NCBI GenBank assembly: GCA_030041005.1 | Contig: JASHOR010000138.1 | Location: 1 to 45,129, forward strand | Origin: Xanthobacteraceae bacterium | GTDB lineage: Bacteria; Pseudomonadota; Alphaproteobacteria; Rhizobiales; Xanthobacteraceae | Length of the DNA stretch: 45,129 bases | Direction: 5' to 3' | Part shown: in pieces, positions 33,437-39,908 of the stretch | Layout: the number at the start of each line of letters is the position of its first letter | How positions within the stretch are numbered: the first letter of the stretch is position 1 | Made by a program: the position numbers and the translations under genes | The notes under the pieces: model-generated | What the model was told of the DNA's origin: nothing | Databases searched by the model: none | The model's input: the letters and a program-made list of their open reading frames with translations, nothing else

Positions 33437-33721
33437 TTACACGCCGCCGATCGGCTCGCCCGCGCGCAGCAAGCCCGTCACCAGCGCTTCGATCCGCGCG
33501 ATGGAGCGAAAATTGGCCGGCCGCATGTCGAGTTCGGGAATGCTGAGGTCGAACTCGGCCTCGACCGCGAGCATAAGATTAACCAAATCGAGCGACGACA
33601 ACCCGCTCTCGCCAAGATCGTCGTGGTTACCGACCGGCCGCTCGATCGAGCGTTTGGCAAGGAGCTCCCGGACGATAGCCAGGACGCGTTCGCTCGCGTC
33701 CGATTTGGTCCGATCTAGCAC
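33437..33721 (-). CDS. Acyl/aminoacyl carrier protein 1
   Basis: A 94-residue carrier protein. The phosphopantetheine-attachment region reads ESGLSSLDLVNLMLAVEAEF, with Ser43 in the place of the DSL serine (here SSL). It has the four-helix acyl carrier pattern and an acidic surface. The GTG at 33721 has GGGGA nearby upstream; a GTG at 33748 would add nine residues. It is divergent from the acyl-CoA-dehydrogenase-like and amino acid:[carrier protein] ligase genes, in the same neighbourhood order as reported pairs of such ligases with small carrier proteins in Bradyrhizobium, as far as I recall. It is therefore the best candidate acceptor for the amino acid activated by that ligase. Confidence 0.85.
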   Translation of the reverse strand: MLDRTKSDASERVLAIVRELLAKRSIERPVGNHDDLGESGLSSLDLVNLMLAVEAEFDLSIPELDMRPANFRSIARIEALVTGLLRAGEPIGGV

Positions 33722-33759
33722 GGTGAATATCCCCAAATTCGCGCGCACGTCACCCGTGC

Positions 33760-33775
33760 TGACGTAATGACATCA
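33760..33775. promoter_or_regulatory. Imperfect palindrome in the divergent carrier protein promoter region
   Basis: TGACGTAATGACATCA matches its own reverse complement at 12 of 16 positions. It lies 39 bp upstream of the carrier protein start, in the 250-bp divergent region with the acyl-CoA-dehydrogenase-like gene. It could be a regulator site; the match is modest, and I see no clear -35/-10 pair for either gene. Confidence 0.2.
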
Positions 33776-33971
33776 TCTCATTAACCGGAGGTGACTCGAA
33801 CCGAATACTTTTTCGGCTGAGCCGCTTTCCCTTGGTAACCTTGACGGAAAAGAACATCGGAAATTTTCGCCAAAGGACACGATGAATTGCAAATTGTGAT
33901 GTAACCCTCGCACCATACGAACGCTGCCGTTACCGACCGCGCGGAAGAACATTCCATCGTGAGGCAGACCC

Positions 33972-35231
33972 ATGAATATTCACACTGCGACGATTGCGGG
34001 CGCTTCCAAGGACCTTCGTCTTCTTGAGGCCGCGCGTGGCGGCCAGCGTGCCGTCAATTTCGCAGAGACAACCGACACGGCCGAACTACGCGCGCGCGTC
34101 GATAAAGTCGCCGCCGTAGCCGCCGCCCATGCCAAGGCTGTCGACGCCGGCTCGCGGTTTCCGCACGAGGCGATCGGGGCGGCGCGCGCCGAGGCGCTCA
34201 TGAGCATCGGCGTGCCGCGCGAATTTGGCGGCGAGGGCGCCGGCGTCGCGGAGATTGCCGATGTCTGTTATTCGCTTGGTCGCGTGTGCGCGTCCACAGC
34301 CATGATCTATGCGATGCATCAGACCAAGGTTGCGTGTCTGGTCCGCCACGGGCGCGCCAGTTCCTGGCACCGGCTTTTGCTGCGGCGGCTCTGCGCGGAG
34401 CAGATGCTGCTGGCATCCTCGACCACGGAGGGCCAATCCGGCGGCGATTTGCGCAATAGCGCGGCCGCCGTCGACGGGGAGCAGCGGATCACGCTTGATC
34501 GGCAGGCGACCGTCATCTCGTATGGCGAACAGGCCGACGGCATCGTCACCACGGCGCGTCGCGCGGCCGAGGCGGCCAGTTCGGACCAGGTGCTGATCGT
34601 CTTTCTCAAGGAGAATTACACGCTCGAACGTCTCAACGGCTGGGACGCGTTCGGCATGCGCGGCACGTGCAGCGAGGGATTCAAGCTCGTTGCGTCCGGG
34701 TTGCGCGAACAGATCCTGCCGGCAAGTTACGAGAAGATTCACGGCCATACCATGATGCCGTTTGCGCACATTGCCTGGAGCAGTGCGTGGGCGGGTATTG
34801 CGGCCGCCGCCGCCGAACGTGCCCGCGCTTTCGTACGCAAGGCTGCGCACCGCTCCGGCGGCACGTTGCCCCCGGGCGCCGATCATCTGACCCGATCGAC
34901 TGCCACCTTGCGTACGCTGCGCGGCCTCATTGCCACTGCAATCCGGCGTTTTGAAGCGGCGTCCGCCGACCCGGCAGCGCTCGAATCCGTGGACTTTCAA
35001 ACCGGCATGAACCTGCTCAAGGTCAATGCGTCGGAGCTTGCGGTGTCCACCGTCCTTTCCGCCATGCAGGCCTGCGGGCTCTCGGGTTACCGCAACGACA
35101 GCGAATTCAGTGTCGGCCGGCACCTGCGCGACATTCTGTCGTCGCCGATCATGATCAGCAACGATCGCATCCTTGCCAACATGGCGTCGCCGTCGCTGCT
35201 GGCGAGCATTCCGACATCGTTGTGCGATTAA
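33972..35231 (+). CDS. Acyl-CoA-dehydrogenase-fold flavoprotein without the usual catalytic Glu
   Basis: A 419-residue acyl-CoA-dehydrogenase-like protein with the N-terminal helical domain (LRARVDKVAAVAAAHAKAVDAGSRFPHEAI), the middle beta domain (LASSTTEGQSGGDLRNS) and the C-terminal helices. In dehydrogenases the catalytic Glu lies in a Y-E-G-T-x-E-I stretch after the RD pair; here that place reads RDILSSPIMISNDRI, with Ile395 where Glu would be. This tail resembles flavin hydroxylases of the same fold (DszC-like) and the homologues found beside amino acid:[carrier protein] ligases. It precedes the ligase gene by 79 bp on the same strand, so it may act on the carrier-bound amino acid or acyl group by oxidation or hydroxylation. 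Confidence 0.85.
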   Translation: MNIHTATIAGASKDLRLLEAARGGQRAVNFAETTDTAELRARVDKVAAVAAAHAKAVDAGSRFPHEAIGAARAEALMSIGVPREFGGEGAGVAEIADVCYSLGRVCASTAMIYAMHQTKVACLVRHGRASSWHRLLLRRLCAEQMLLASSTTEGQSGGDLRNSAAAVDGEQRITLDRQATVISYGEQADGIVTTARRAAEAASSDQVLIVFLKENYTLERLNGWDAFGMRGTCSEGFKLVASGLREQILPASYEKIHGHTMMPFAHIAWSSAWAGIAAAAAERARAFVRKAAHRSGGTLPPGADHLTRSTATLRTLRGLIATAIRRFEAASADPAALESVDFQTGMNLLKVNASELAVSTVLSAMQACGLSGYRNDSEFSVGRHLRDILSSPIMISNDRILANMASPSLLASIPTSLCD

Positions 35232-35310
35232 CCGCGCCGCAGCGCGGACGACATACAGAATAAGGACGGAAAGCGAGGCGGCAAACCGCAAGGCAGGAGG
35301 CGTTGTTCCA

Positions 35311-36234
35311 ATGAATGTTGCGTTCAAACAACCGGTCCACTCGACACCCACGCTCGATTCCATCGCCGAGGCGCTGCTGCTGCCATCCGGCATCGATGGC
35401 GTCTACGCGCGCACTGCGGCGTTCGAGCAGATCGTCGGCGGCCTTACCGATCTGATCTCGGAGTATCGCGGGCCGGCAACGGAAGTGCTGCGTTTTCCGC
35501 CGGTCATGAGCCGCCGGCAAGTGGAGAAGTCCGGCTACCTCAAGAGCTTTCCGCATTTTCTCGGTTGCGTAAGCTGTCTTTCCGGAGAGGAAGTGGAGAT
35601 CAGGGCGGCCGTTGATCGTCACGAGGCGGGCGAGGACTGGACGCCGGCACTGGCGCCTGCCGATCTCGTCCTGAGCCCCGCGGCCTGCTATCCGGTCTAC
35701 CCGCTGGCAGCGAGCCGCGGTCAAATTCCGGCCGGCGGGCTTGTGTTCGATGTCGCTTGCGACTGTTTCCGTCGCGAGCCGTCGAAAATGCTCGACCGGC
35801 TGCAATCGTTCCGCATGCGCGAATACGTTTGCATCGGCACGCCGGCCGAGGTCGACGTTTTCCGCCGCCGCTGGATGAAAACGGCGGAGGATTTTGCCGG
35901 ACGGTTGGGCCTGAGCTGGCACATCGACTACGCCAGCGATCCATTCTTCGGCCGTGGCGGCAAGCTCATGGCGGTAAGCCAGATCGAGCAGGCGCTCAAG
36001 TTCGAGCTGCTGATTCCGGTGCACTCCGCCGACAAGCCGACCGCCTGCATGAGTTTCAATTGCCACCGCGACCATTTCGGCACGACGTGGAATATCCGCA
36101 CGTCCGACGGCGAAGTGGCGCATACCGGCTGCGTCGCCTTCGGCATCGATCGTCTGGCCTTGGCGCTTTTTGCGACGCACGGTCTCGAATTGTCGCGCTG
36201 GCCGGCAGCGGTGCGGAAGTCCCTGGCGCTTTGA
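35311..36234 (+). CDS. Amino acid:[carrier protein] ligase, class II aminoacyl-tRNA synthetase homologue
   Basis: A 307-residue homologue of the seryl-tRNA-synthetase catalytic core without a tRNA-binding arm. Motif 2 is visible as DCFRREPSKMLDRLQSF (151-167, with R154/R155/E156) and MREYVCIG; motif 3 as HTGCVAFGIDRLALALF (271-287). C126 (SPAACYPVYPL), E171 (MREYV) and C274 (TGCVAFG) match, with a constant offset of five, the Cys-Glu-Cys zinc site reported for the Bradyrhizobium ligase Bll0957, which loads glycine or alanine onto the phosphopantetheine of a small carrier protein. The ATG at 35311 is preceded by AGGAGG with a 12-base gap. The carrier partner is probably the protein encoded at 33437-33721. 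Confidence 0.92.
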   Translation: MNVAFKQPVHSTPTLDSIAEALLLPSGIDGVYARTAAFEQIVGGLTDLISEYRGPATEVLRFPPVMSRRQVEKSGYLKSFPHFLGCVSCLSGEEVEIRAAVDRHEAGEDWTPALAPADLVLSPAACYPVYPLAASRGQIPAGGLVFDVACDCFRREPSKMLDRLQSFRMREYVCIGTPAEVDVFRRRWMKTAEDFAGRLGLSWHIDYASDPFFGRGGKLMAVSQIEQALKFELLIPVHSADKPTACMSFNCHRDHFGTTWNIRTSDGEVAHTGCVAFGIDRLALALFATHGLELSRWPAAVRKSLAL

Positions 36235-36293
36235 AATATGAGCCGGCCGCGAGCGGCGGCAAGAGCGGCACTGAATTCCAGCTCGACTTGGTC

Positions 36294-36391
36294 GTCATTG
36301 CGACCCCGAGCGCAGCGAGGGGGAAGCAATCCAGTTCAGCACAAAGAATCGTGGATTGCTTCGTCGCCCCTTCGGGACTCCTCGAAATGAC
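36294..36391. repeat. REP-like long inverted repeat
   Basis: A 98-bp palindrome between two convergent genes. The left arm (36294-36333) runs GTCATTGCGACCCCGAGCGC onward to GGGGAAGCAATCCA; the right arm (36352-36391) runs TGGATTGCTTCGTCGCCCCT onward to CGAAATGAC. Paired CGTCATTGCGA/AAGCAATCCA palindromes are common dispersed repeats in Hyphomicrobiales, from memory. It may also end transcription from both sides. Confidence 0.75.
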
Positions 36392-36403
36392 GGCATGCCC
36401 GGT

Positions 36404-37282
36404 CTAGACACCCATGACCGCATATTCGGTGTAGGCGAGATCGCCGAGGCGCGGCCGTTGCGGGCCCTTGAAATATTTCGGCATGCGGCCGCGGCGGAAC
36501 GTGCCGAGGAGGCCCGGTATCGGGCCGTTGGCGTCGAGGACGACGAACGGCCTGCCGCGCACGGCGAGAAACCGTCCGATCGGGCCAGCGAAGCGCACGA
36601 AATCGTCCACGTCCCGGCAATAGATCAGTTGGGTGTATGGAATCAGGTTCTTTGCCAGGCGGGGGCGGAAGACGAAAGGATAAGCGCGCTCGGCCGTCGC
36701 GCACCACAACGCGATGCAGCCGTGCGCCGCATGCTGCTGCAGGATTTCCTGATCGAAGTGTTCGAAGCTGACGGTCGGCGGCTTGCGCGCGTCGAGCAGT
36801 TTCACGCCGGGACTGCCGAGCAAGCCGCTCAACAGCGGGATGGAAACGAATACGCCGTCGCTGTAGCGCGAGAAGCCTTGCGCCTCGATGATCGGCCAAG
36901 TGTGCGGCGCCGGCGAAATGTTGAGATAGGTCACGTCCTTGTGCGAAAGCGCGCGGGAGACGAGCAGCGGGGCATAAATTCGAAACGCCGGCTGCACGTA
37001 CCAGCTTGAGAGATTGCACCGCCTGATAAGCTTCTCGCCGTCGTGCAGCGTCGAGCAGATGAGCAGGATGGCGCCGACCGGACCGTTTGCACTCTCCAGG
37101 AGGTAACCGTAGCGCGGCAGGCCGGCCGGCGGCTGCCGCTCCGCGAGCTGCGCCATCGCATCCGCCCAGAACGGCCTCTGGCGAGCGGGAAATCCACCGG
37201 TGAGCAAGTCCGTAACGGCGGGAACGTCTGCATCGGTGATTTGGCGGCAACGGATGGCCGGCACGGGAGCAACCATTGGCAT
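36404..37282 (-). CDS. GNAT-like acyltransferase
   Basis: A protein of about 292 residues. The N-terminal half (IRCRQITDADVPAVTDLLTGGF, then GYLLESANGPVGAILLICS) has the strand-helix pattern of GNAT acyltransferases, and the C-terminal half (ALWCATAERAYPFVFRPRL) may be a second, degenerate GNAT-like unit. The assignment is from fold pattern only. Starts at 37282 (ATG), 37276 (ATG) and 37348 (TTG) are possible; none has a strong ribosome site, and ATG 37282 is chosen because the TTG frame runs into the divergent promoter. It is convergent with the ligase gene and divergent from carrier protein 2. It could join the carrier-bound acyl and aminoacyl groups. Confidence 0.75.
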   Translation of the reverse strand: MPMVAPVPAIRCRQITDADVPAVTDLLTGGFPARQRPFWADAMAQLAERQPPAGLPRYGYLLESANGPVGAILLICSTLHDGEKLIRRCNLSSWYVQPAFRIYAPLLVSRALSHKDVTYLNISPAPHTWPIIEAQGFSRYSDGVFVSIPLLSGLLGSPGVKLLDARKPPTVSFEHFDQEILQQHAAHGCIALWCATAERAYPFVFRPRLAKNLIPYTQLIYCRDVDDFVRFAGPIGRFLAVRGRPFVVLDANGPIPGLLGTFRRGRMPKYFKGPQRPRLGDLAYTEYAVMGV

Positions 37283-37304
37283 TGACCACGACAATGTTGT
37301 GAAC

Positions 37305-37332
37305 TTGATCGTAAGTGTTGCGCGAATATACC
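37305..37332 (+). promoter_or_regulatory. Candidate promoter of carrier protein 2 operon
   Basis: TTGATC (37305-37310) and TATACC (37327-37332) are spaced by 16 bp and point at the carrier protein gene starting 35 bp further on. The divergent region is only 84 bp long, so this promoter would overlap that of the GNAT-like gene. The layout fits sigma-70 but is not strong. Confidence 0.4.
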
Positions 37333-37366
37333 GGGGCCAAATGAACAAACAGTAGGGTTCGCGGTA

Positions 37367-37612
37367 ATGTCGATAAAATTAACCATACTTGAGCAAATGA
37401 CGCAGGTTGCGCGCGAGCAGGGGCGGACGCTGGCGCCGCTGCGCGATGATCTTGCGCTGCTGGATTCCGGCCTCGATTCTCTCGGCATTGCCGTATTGGT
37501 TGCGCGCCTCGAGGACAGGCTGGGGACCGATCCGTTCACGAATTCCGAAGACGTCCACTTCCCGGTGACGCTCGGGGATTTCGTGAAGGCGTACGAAAAT
37601 GGCGCTCCCTGA
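37367..37612 (+). CDS. Acyl carrier protein 2
   Basis: An 81-residue carrier protein. The phosphopantetheine serine is Ser38 in LLDSGLDSLGIAVLVARLED, a canonical DSL motif, unlike SSL in carrier protein 1. The four-helix pattern is complete. Its gene overlaps the following adenylate-forming ligase gene by 14 bp, which argues that the ligase loads this carrier. The ATG is at 37367, with AGGG about ten bases upstream. Confidence 0.92.
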   Translation: MSIKLTILEQMTQVAREQGRTLAPLRDDLALLDSGLDSLGIAVLVARLEDRLGTDPFTNSEDVHFPVTLGDFVKAYENGAP

Positions 37613-38981
37613 GGCGCTGTCGCTGCGCCGGCACGTCGCCGAGACACAGGCGGATCGCTTTCTGTTTGATCGCGCGGCGCGCATACGCATCGCCGACCTG
37701 GTCCGCGGCACCAGCCTTGACGGCGATCCGACGGCGTTGCACGGCCGCTCGGTACTGATTGCGACCGCGAGCCAGTTGACCAGCGCCCTGACGCTGATCG
37801 AGCTTGACGGAAACGCCCGCCGGCTCACCATTTTGCCGCCCGACATCGATGGCGCGCATCTTGGAGCGTTGATCGCCGATGCCGGGATCGATGCGGTGGT
37901 GACCGACGGCGAGACCCCGCACGGCCTTCATGACATACCACTGCACGTCGCCTGCATGCCGAAAGTCGTGCCGATCGATCGCGGCCGGCCGGAGCACGTG
38001 CGAACCGAATGGGTCCTGCTGACCTCCGGCACCACGGGCGTGCCGAAAATGGTCGTGCACAGCCTCACCAGCCTGACGGCAGCGATTGCGCCACGCGCCG
38101 ATTCCGATCCGCTCGTGTGGGGCACATTCTATGACATTCGTCGCTACGGCGGCCTTCAGATCTTCCTGCGAGCGATGCTCGGCGGGGCATCGCTCGTGCT
38201 GTCGAGCGCCGGCGAACCGGTCGCCGAGCACCTTTTGCGGCTGGCGCGGCATGGCGTAACCCATCTCTCCGGCACGCCGTCGCACTGGCGGCGCGCGCTG
38301 ATGGCGTCCGCGATCGGTAGTATTTCGCCGCGCTATGTCCGGCTGTCGGGGGAAATCGCCGATCAGGCAATTCTCGACAATCTGCGCGCCGCCTTCCCGC
38401 AGGCAGCGATCGGTCATGCTTACGCTTCGACGGAAGCCGGCGTGGGCTTTGCCGTCGATGACGGGCTCGCAGGCTTTCCCGCCTCCTACCTTGAGGGTGG
38501 GTGCGGCGCCACTGAGATCAAGATTGTCGAGGGTTCGCTGCGCATGCGGTCGGCGGCGCTCGCCGCGCGCTACGCGGGCGCCCGTGGCGCTTCGCTTCGC
38601 GACAGCGACGGTTTTGTCGATACCGGTGACATGGTCGAGCGCCGCGGCGATCGGTATTTTTTCGTCGGCCGCAAGGGCGGCATCATCAATATCGGCGGCT
38701 TGAAGGTTCACCCTGAGGAAATCGAAGCGGTCATCACCCGGCACCCGCAGGTCCGCATGTGCCTGGTGCGTTCGAGGTCCAGTCCTGTCACCGGCGCGCT
38801 TGTCGTCGCCGATGTCGTCCTGAAACCGACGTGTGTACGCGAGGAGGGACGGGCGCAAGTCAAGGACGAGATACTGGAACTCTGCCGCGGTGCATTGGCC
38901 CGGCACAAGGTTCCAGCGTCGATCGCCTTCGTACCGGAGCTTGCCGTCGCCGCCACCGGCAAGCTGGCGCGTCTGAGTTGA
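37599..38981 (+). CDS. Adenylate-forming acyl ligase (AMP-binding), probably loads carrier protein 2
   Basis: A 460-residue class I adenylate-forming enzyme, short for the family (usually 500-550). The P-loop-like motif TSGTTGVPK is at 142-150, the adenine region at YASTEAG, the hinge region at FVDTGDM and RKGGIINIGGLKVHPEEIE, and the catalytic lysine is K455 in ATGKLARL near the end. The N-terminal domain is reduced. The acid it activates cannot be read: it could be a fatty, aromatic or amino acid. The 14-bp overlap with carrier protein 2 suggests transfer of the acyl group to that carrier. The next gene, a ketoreductase, starts 4 bp after its stop. Confidence 0.9.
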   Translation: MALPEALSLRRHVAETQADRFLFDRAARIRIADLVRGTSLDGDPTALHGRSVLIATASQLTSALTLIELDGNARRLTILPPDIDGAHLGALIADAGIDAVVTDGETPHGLHDIPLHVACMPKVVPIDRGRPEHVRTEWVLLTSGTTGVPKMVVHSLTSLTAAIAPRADSDPLVWGTFYDIRRYGGLQIFLRAMLGGASLVLSSAGEPVAEHLLRLARHGVTHLSGTPSHWRRALMASAIGSISPRYVRLSGEIADQAILDNLRAAFPQAAIGHAYASTEAGVGFAVDDGLAGFPASYLEGGCGATEIKIVEGSLRMRSAALAARYAGARGASLRDSDGFVDTGDMVERRGDRYFFVGRKGGIINIGGLKVHPEEIEAVITRHPQVRMCLVRSRSSPVTGALVVADVVLKPTCVREEGRAQVKDEILELCRGALARHKVPASIAFVPELAVAATGKLARLS

Positions 38982-38985
38982 TCCG

Positions 38986-39756
38986 ATGACCGCGACGAAG
39001 ACCGCTCCCGCGACTGACGGCGTGCGCAATGTTCTCGTCACCGGCGCCAGTCGCGGCCTCGGGCTTGGCATCGCCCGCAAATTAAGCGAGGCCGGCTACC
39101 AGGTGATCGCGGTTGCGCGCAGCAAAAGCAAAGCAGTGACCGAGGCGATGGCCGAAGCCAGGCGCGGCAATCACGGTCATCTGCACTTCGCACCGTTCGA
39201 TCTCGGCAATATCGGCGAACTTCCCGACCTGGTGCGAAATCTACGCCAGGAATTCGGTCCCCTCTACGGCCTCGTCAACAATGCCGCGATCGGCCACGAC
39301 GGCGCGTTGGCGATGATGCACAATGCGCGGATCGAAGAACTGGTGCGGCTCAACACGCTCTCGCCCATCGTGCTCACCAAGTACGTCGTGCGCTCGATGA
39401 TGTCGCAAGGCGTCGGCCGCATCGTCAACGTCGCCTCGATTATCGGCTTCACCGGCTATAGCGGGTTGTCCGCCTATGCGGCCACGAAAGCCTCGATGAT
39501 CGGTTTTACCCGGTCGCTGGCGCGCGAGGTCGGTCGGGTCGGCATCAACGTCAATGCCGTGGCGCCAGGCTTTCTGGAGACCGAGATGACGCACGGCCTT
39601 GCCGGCGAACAGCGGCAGCGCGTGATACGCCGCAGCGCATTGCGGCGGCTGGCGGAGGTGGAGGATGTGGCCAGCGCCGTCGAATATCTGCTCGGCGACA
39701 ACGCCCGCAACATCTCCGGCACCGTGATTACGGTGGACGCCGGCGCGACCGCCTAG
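38986..39756 (+). CDS. Short-chain dehydrogenase/reductase, FabG-like
   Basis: A 256-residue classical SDR. The cofactor loop TGASRGLGLG is at 19-28, NNAA is present, the catalytic Ser151 is in NVASIIGFTGYSG, and Y164 and K168 lie in YAATK. The C-terminus ISGTVITVDAGATA is typical of FabG-like 3-oxoacyl-ACP reductases. It starts 4 bp after the ligase gene and is the third gene of the carrier-protein operon, so a carrier-bound beta-keto group or an amino-acid-derived ketone is a likely substrate. The exact reaction is unknown. Confidence 0.92.
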   Translation: MTATKTAPATDGVRNVLVTGASRGLGLGIARKLSEAGYQVIAVARSKSKAVTEAMAEARRGNHGHLHFAPFDLGNIGELPDLVRNLRQEFGPLYGLVNNAAIGHDGALAMMHNARIEELVRLNTLSPIVLTKYVVRSMMSQGVGRIVNVASIIGFTGYSGLSAYAATKASMIGFTRSLAREVGRVGINVNAVAPGFLETEMTHGLAGEQRQRVIRRSALRRLAEVEDVASAVEYLLGDNARNISGTVITVDAGATA

Positions 39757-39908
39757 CGTGGCGGTTCAGAAGTCCGCATCATTTCTGCCGCGACCTCGTC
39801 TGTCCGTCCCGCCGTCCGCCTCGGCGCTGGGCCGGCCCGCGGCCCCGCGTATGGTAGATTATCCGCTGATGATCGTTTCCCCACCGCTCCGAACGGAGCC
39901 CCTGCCGT

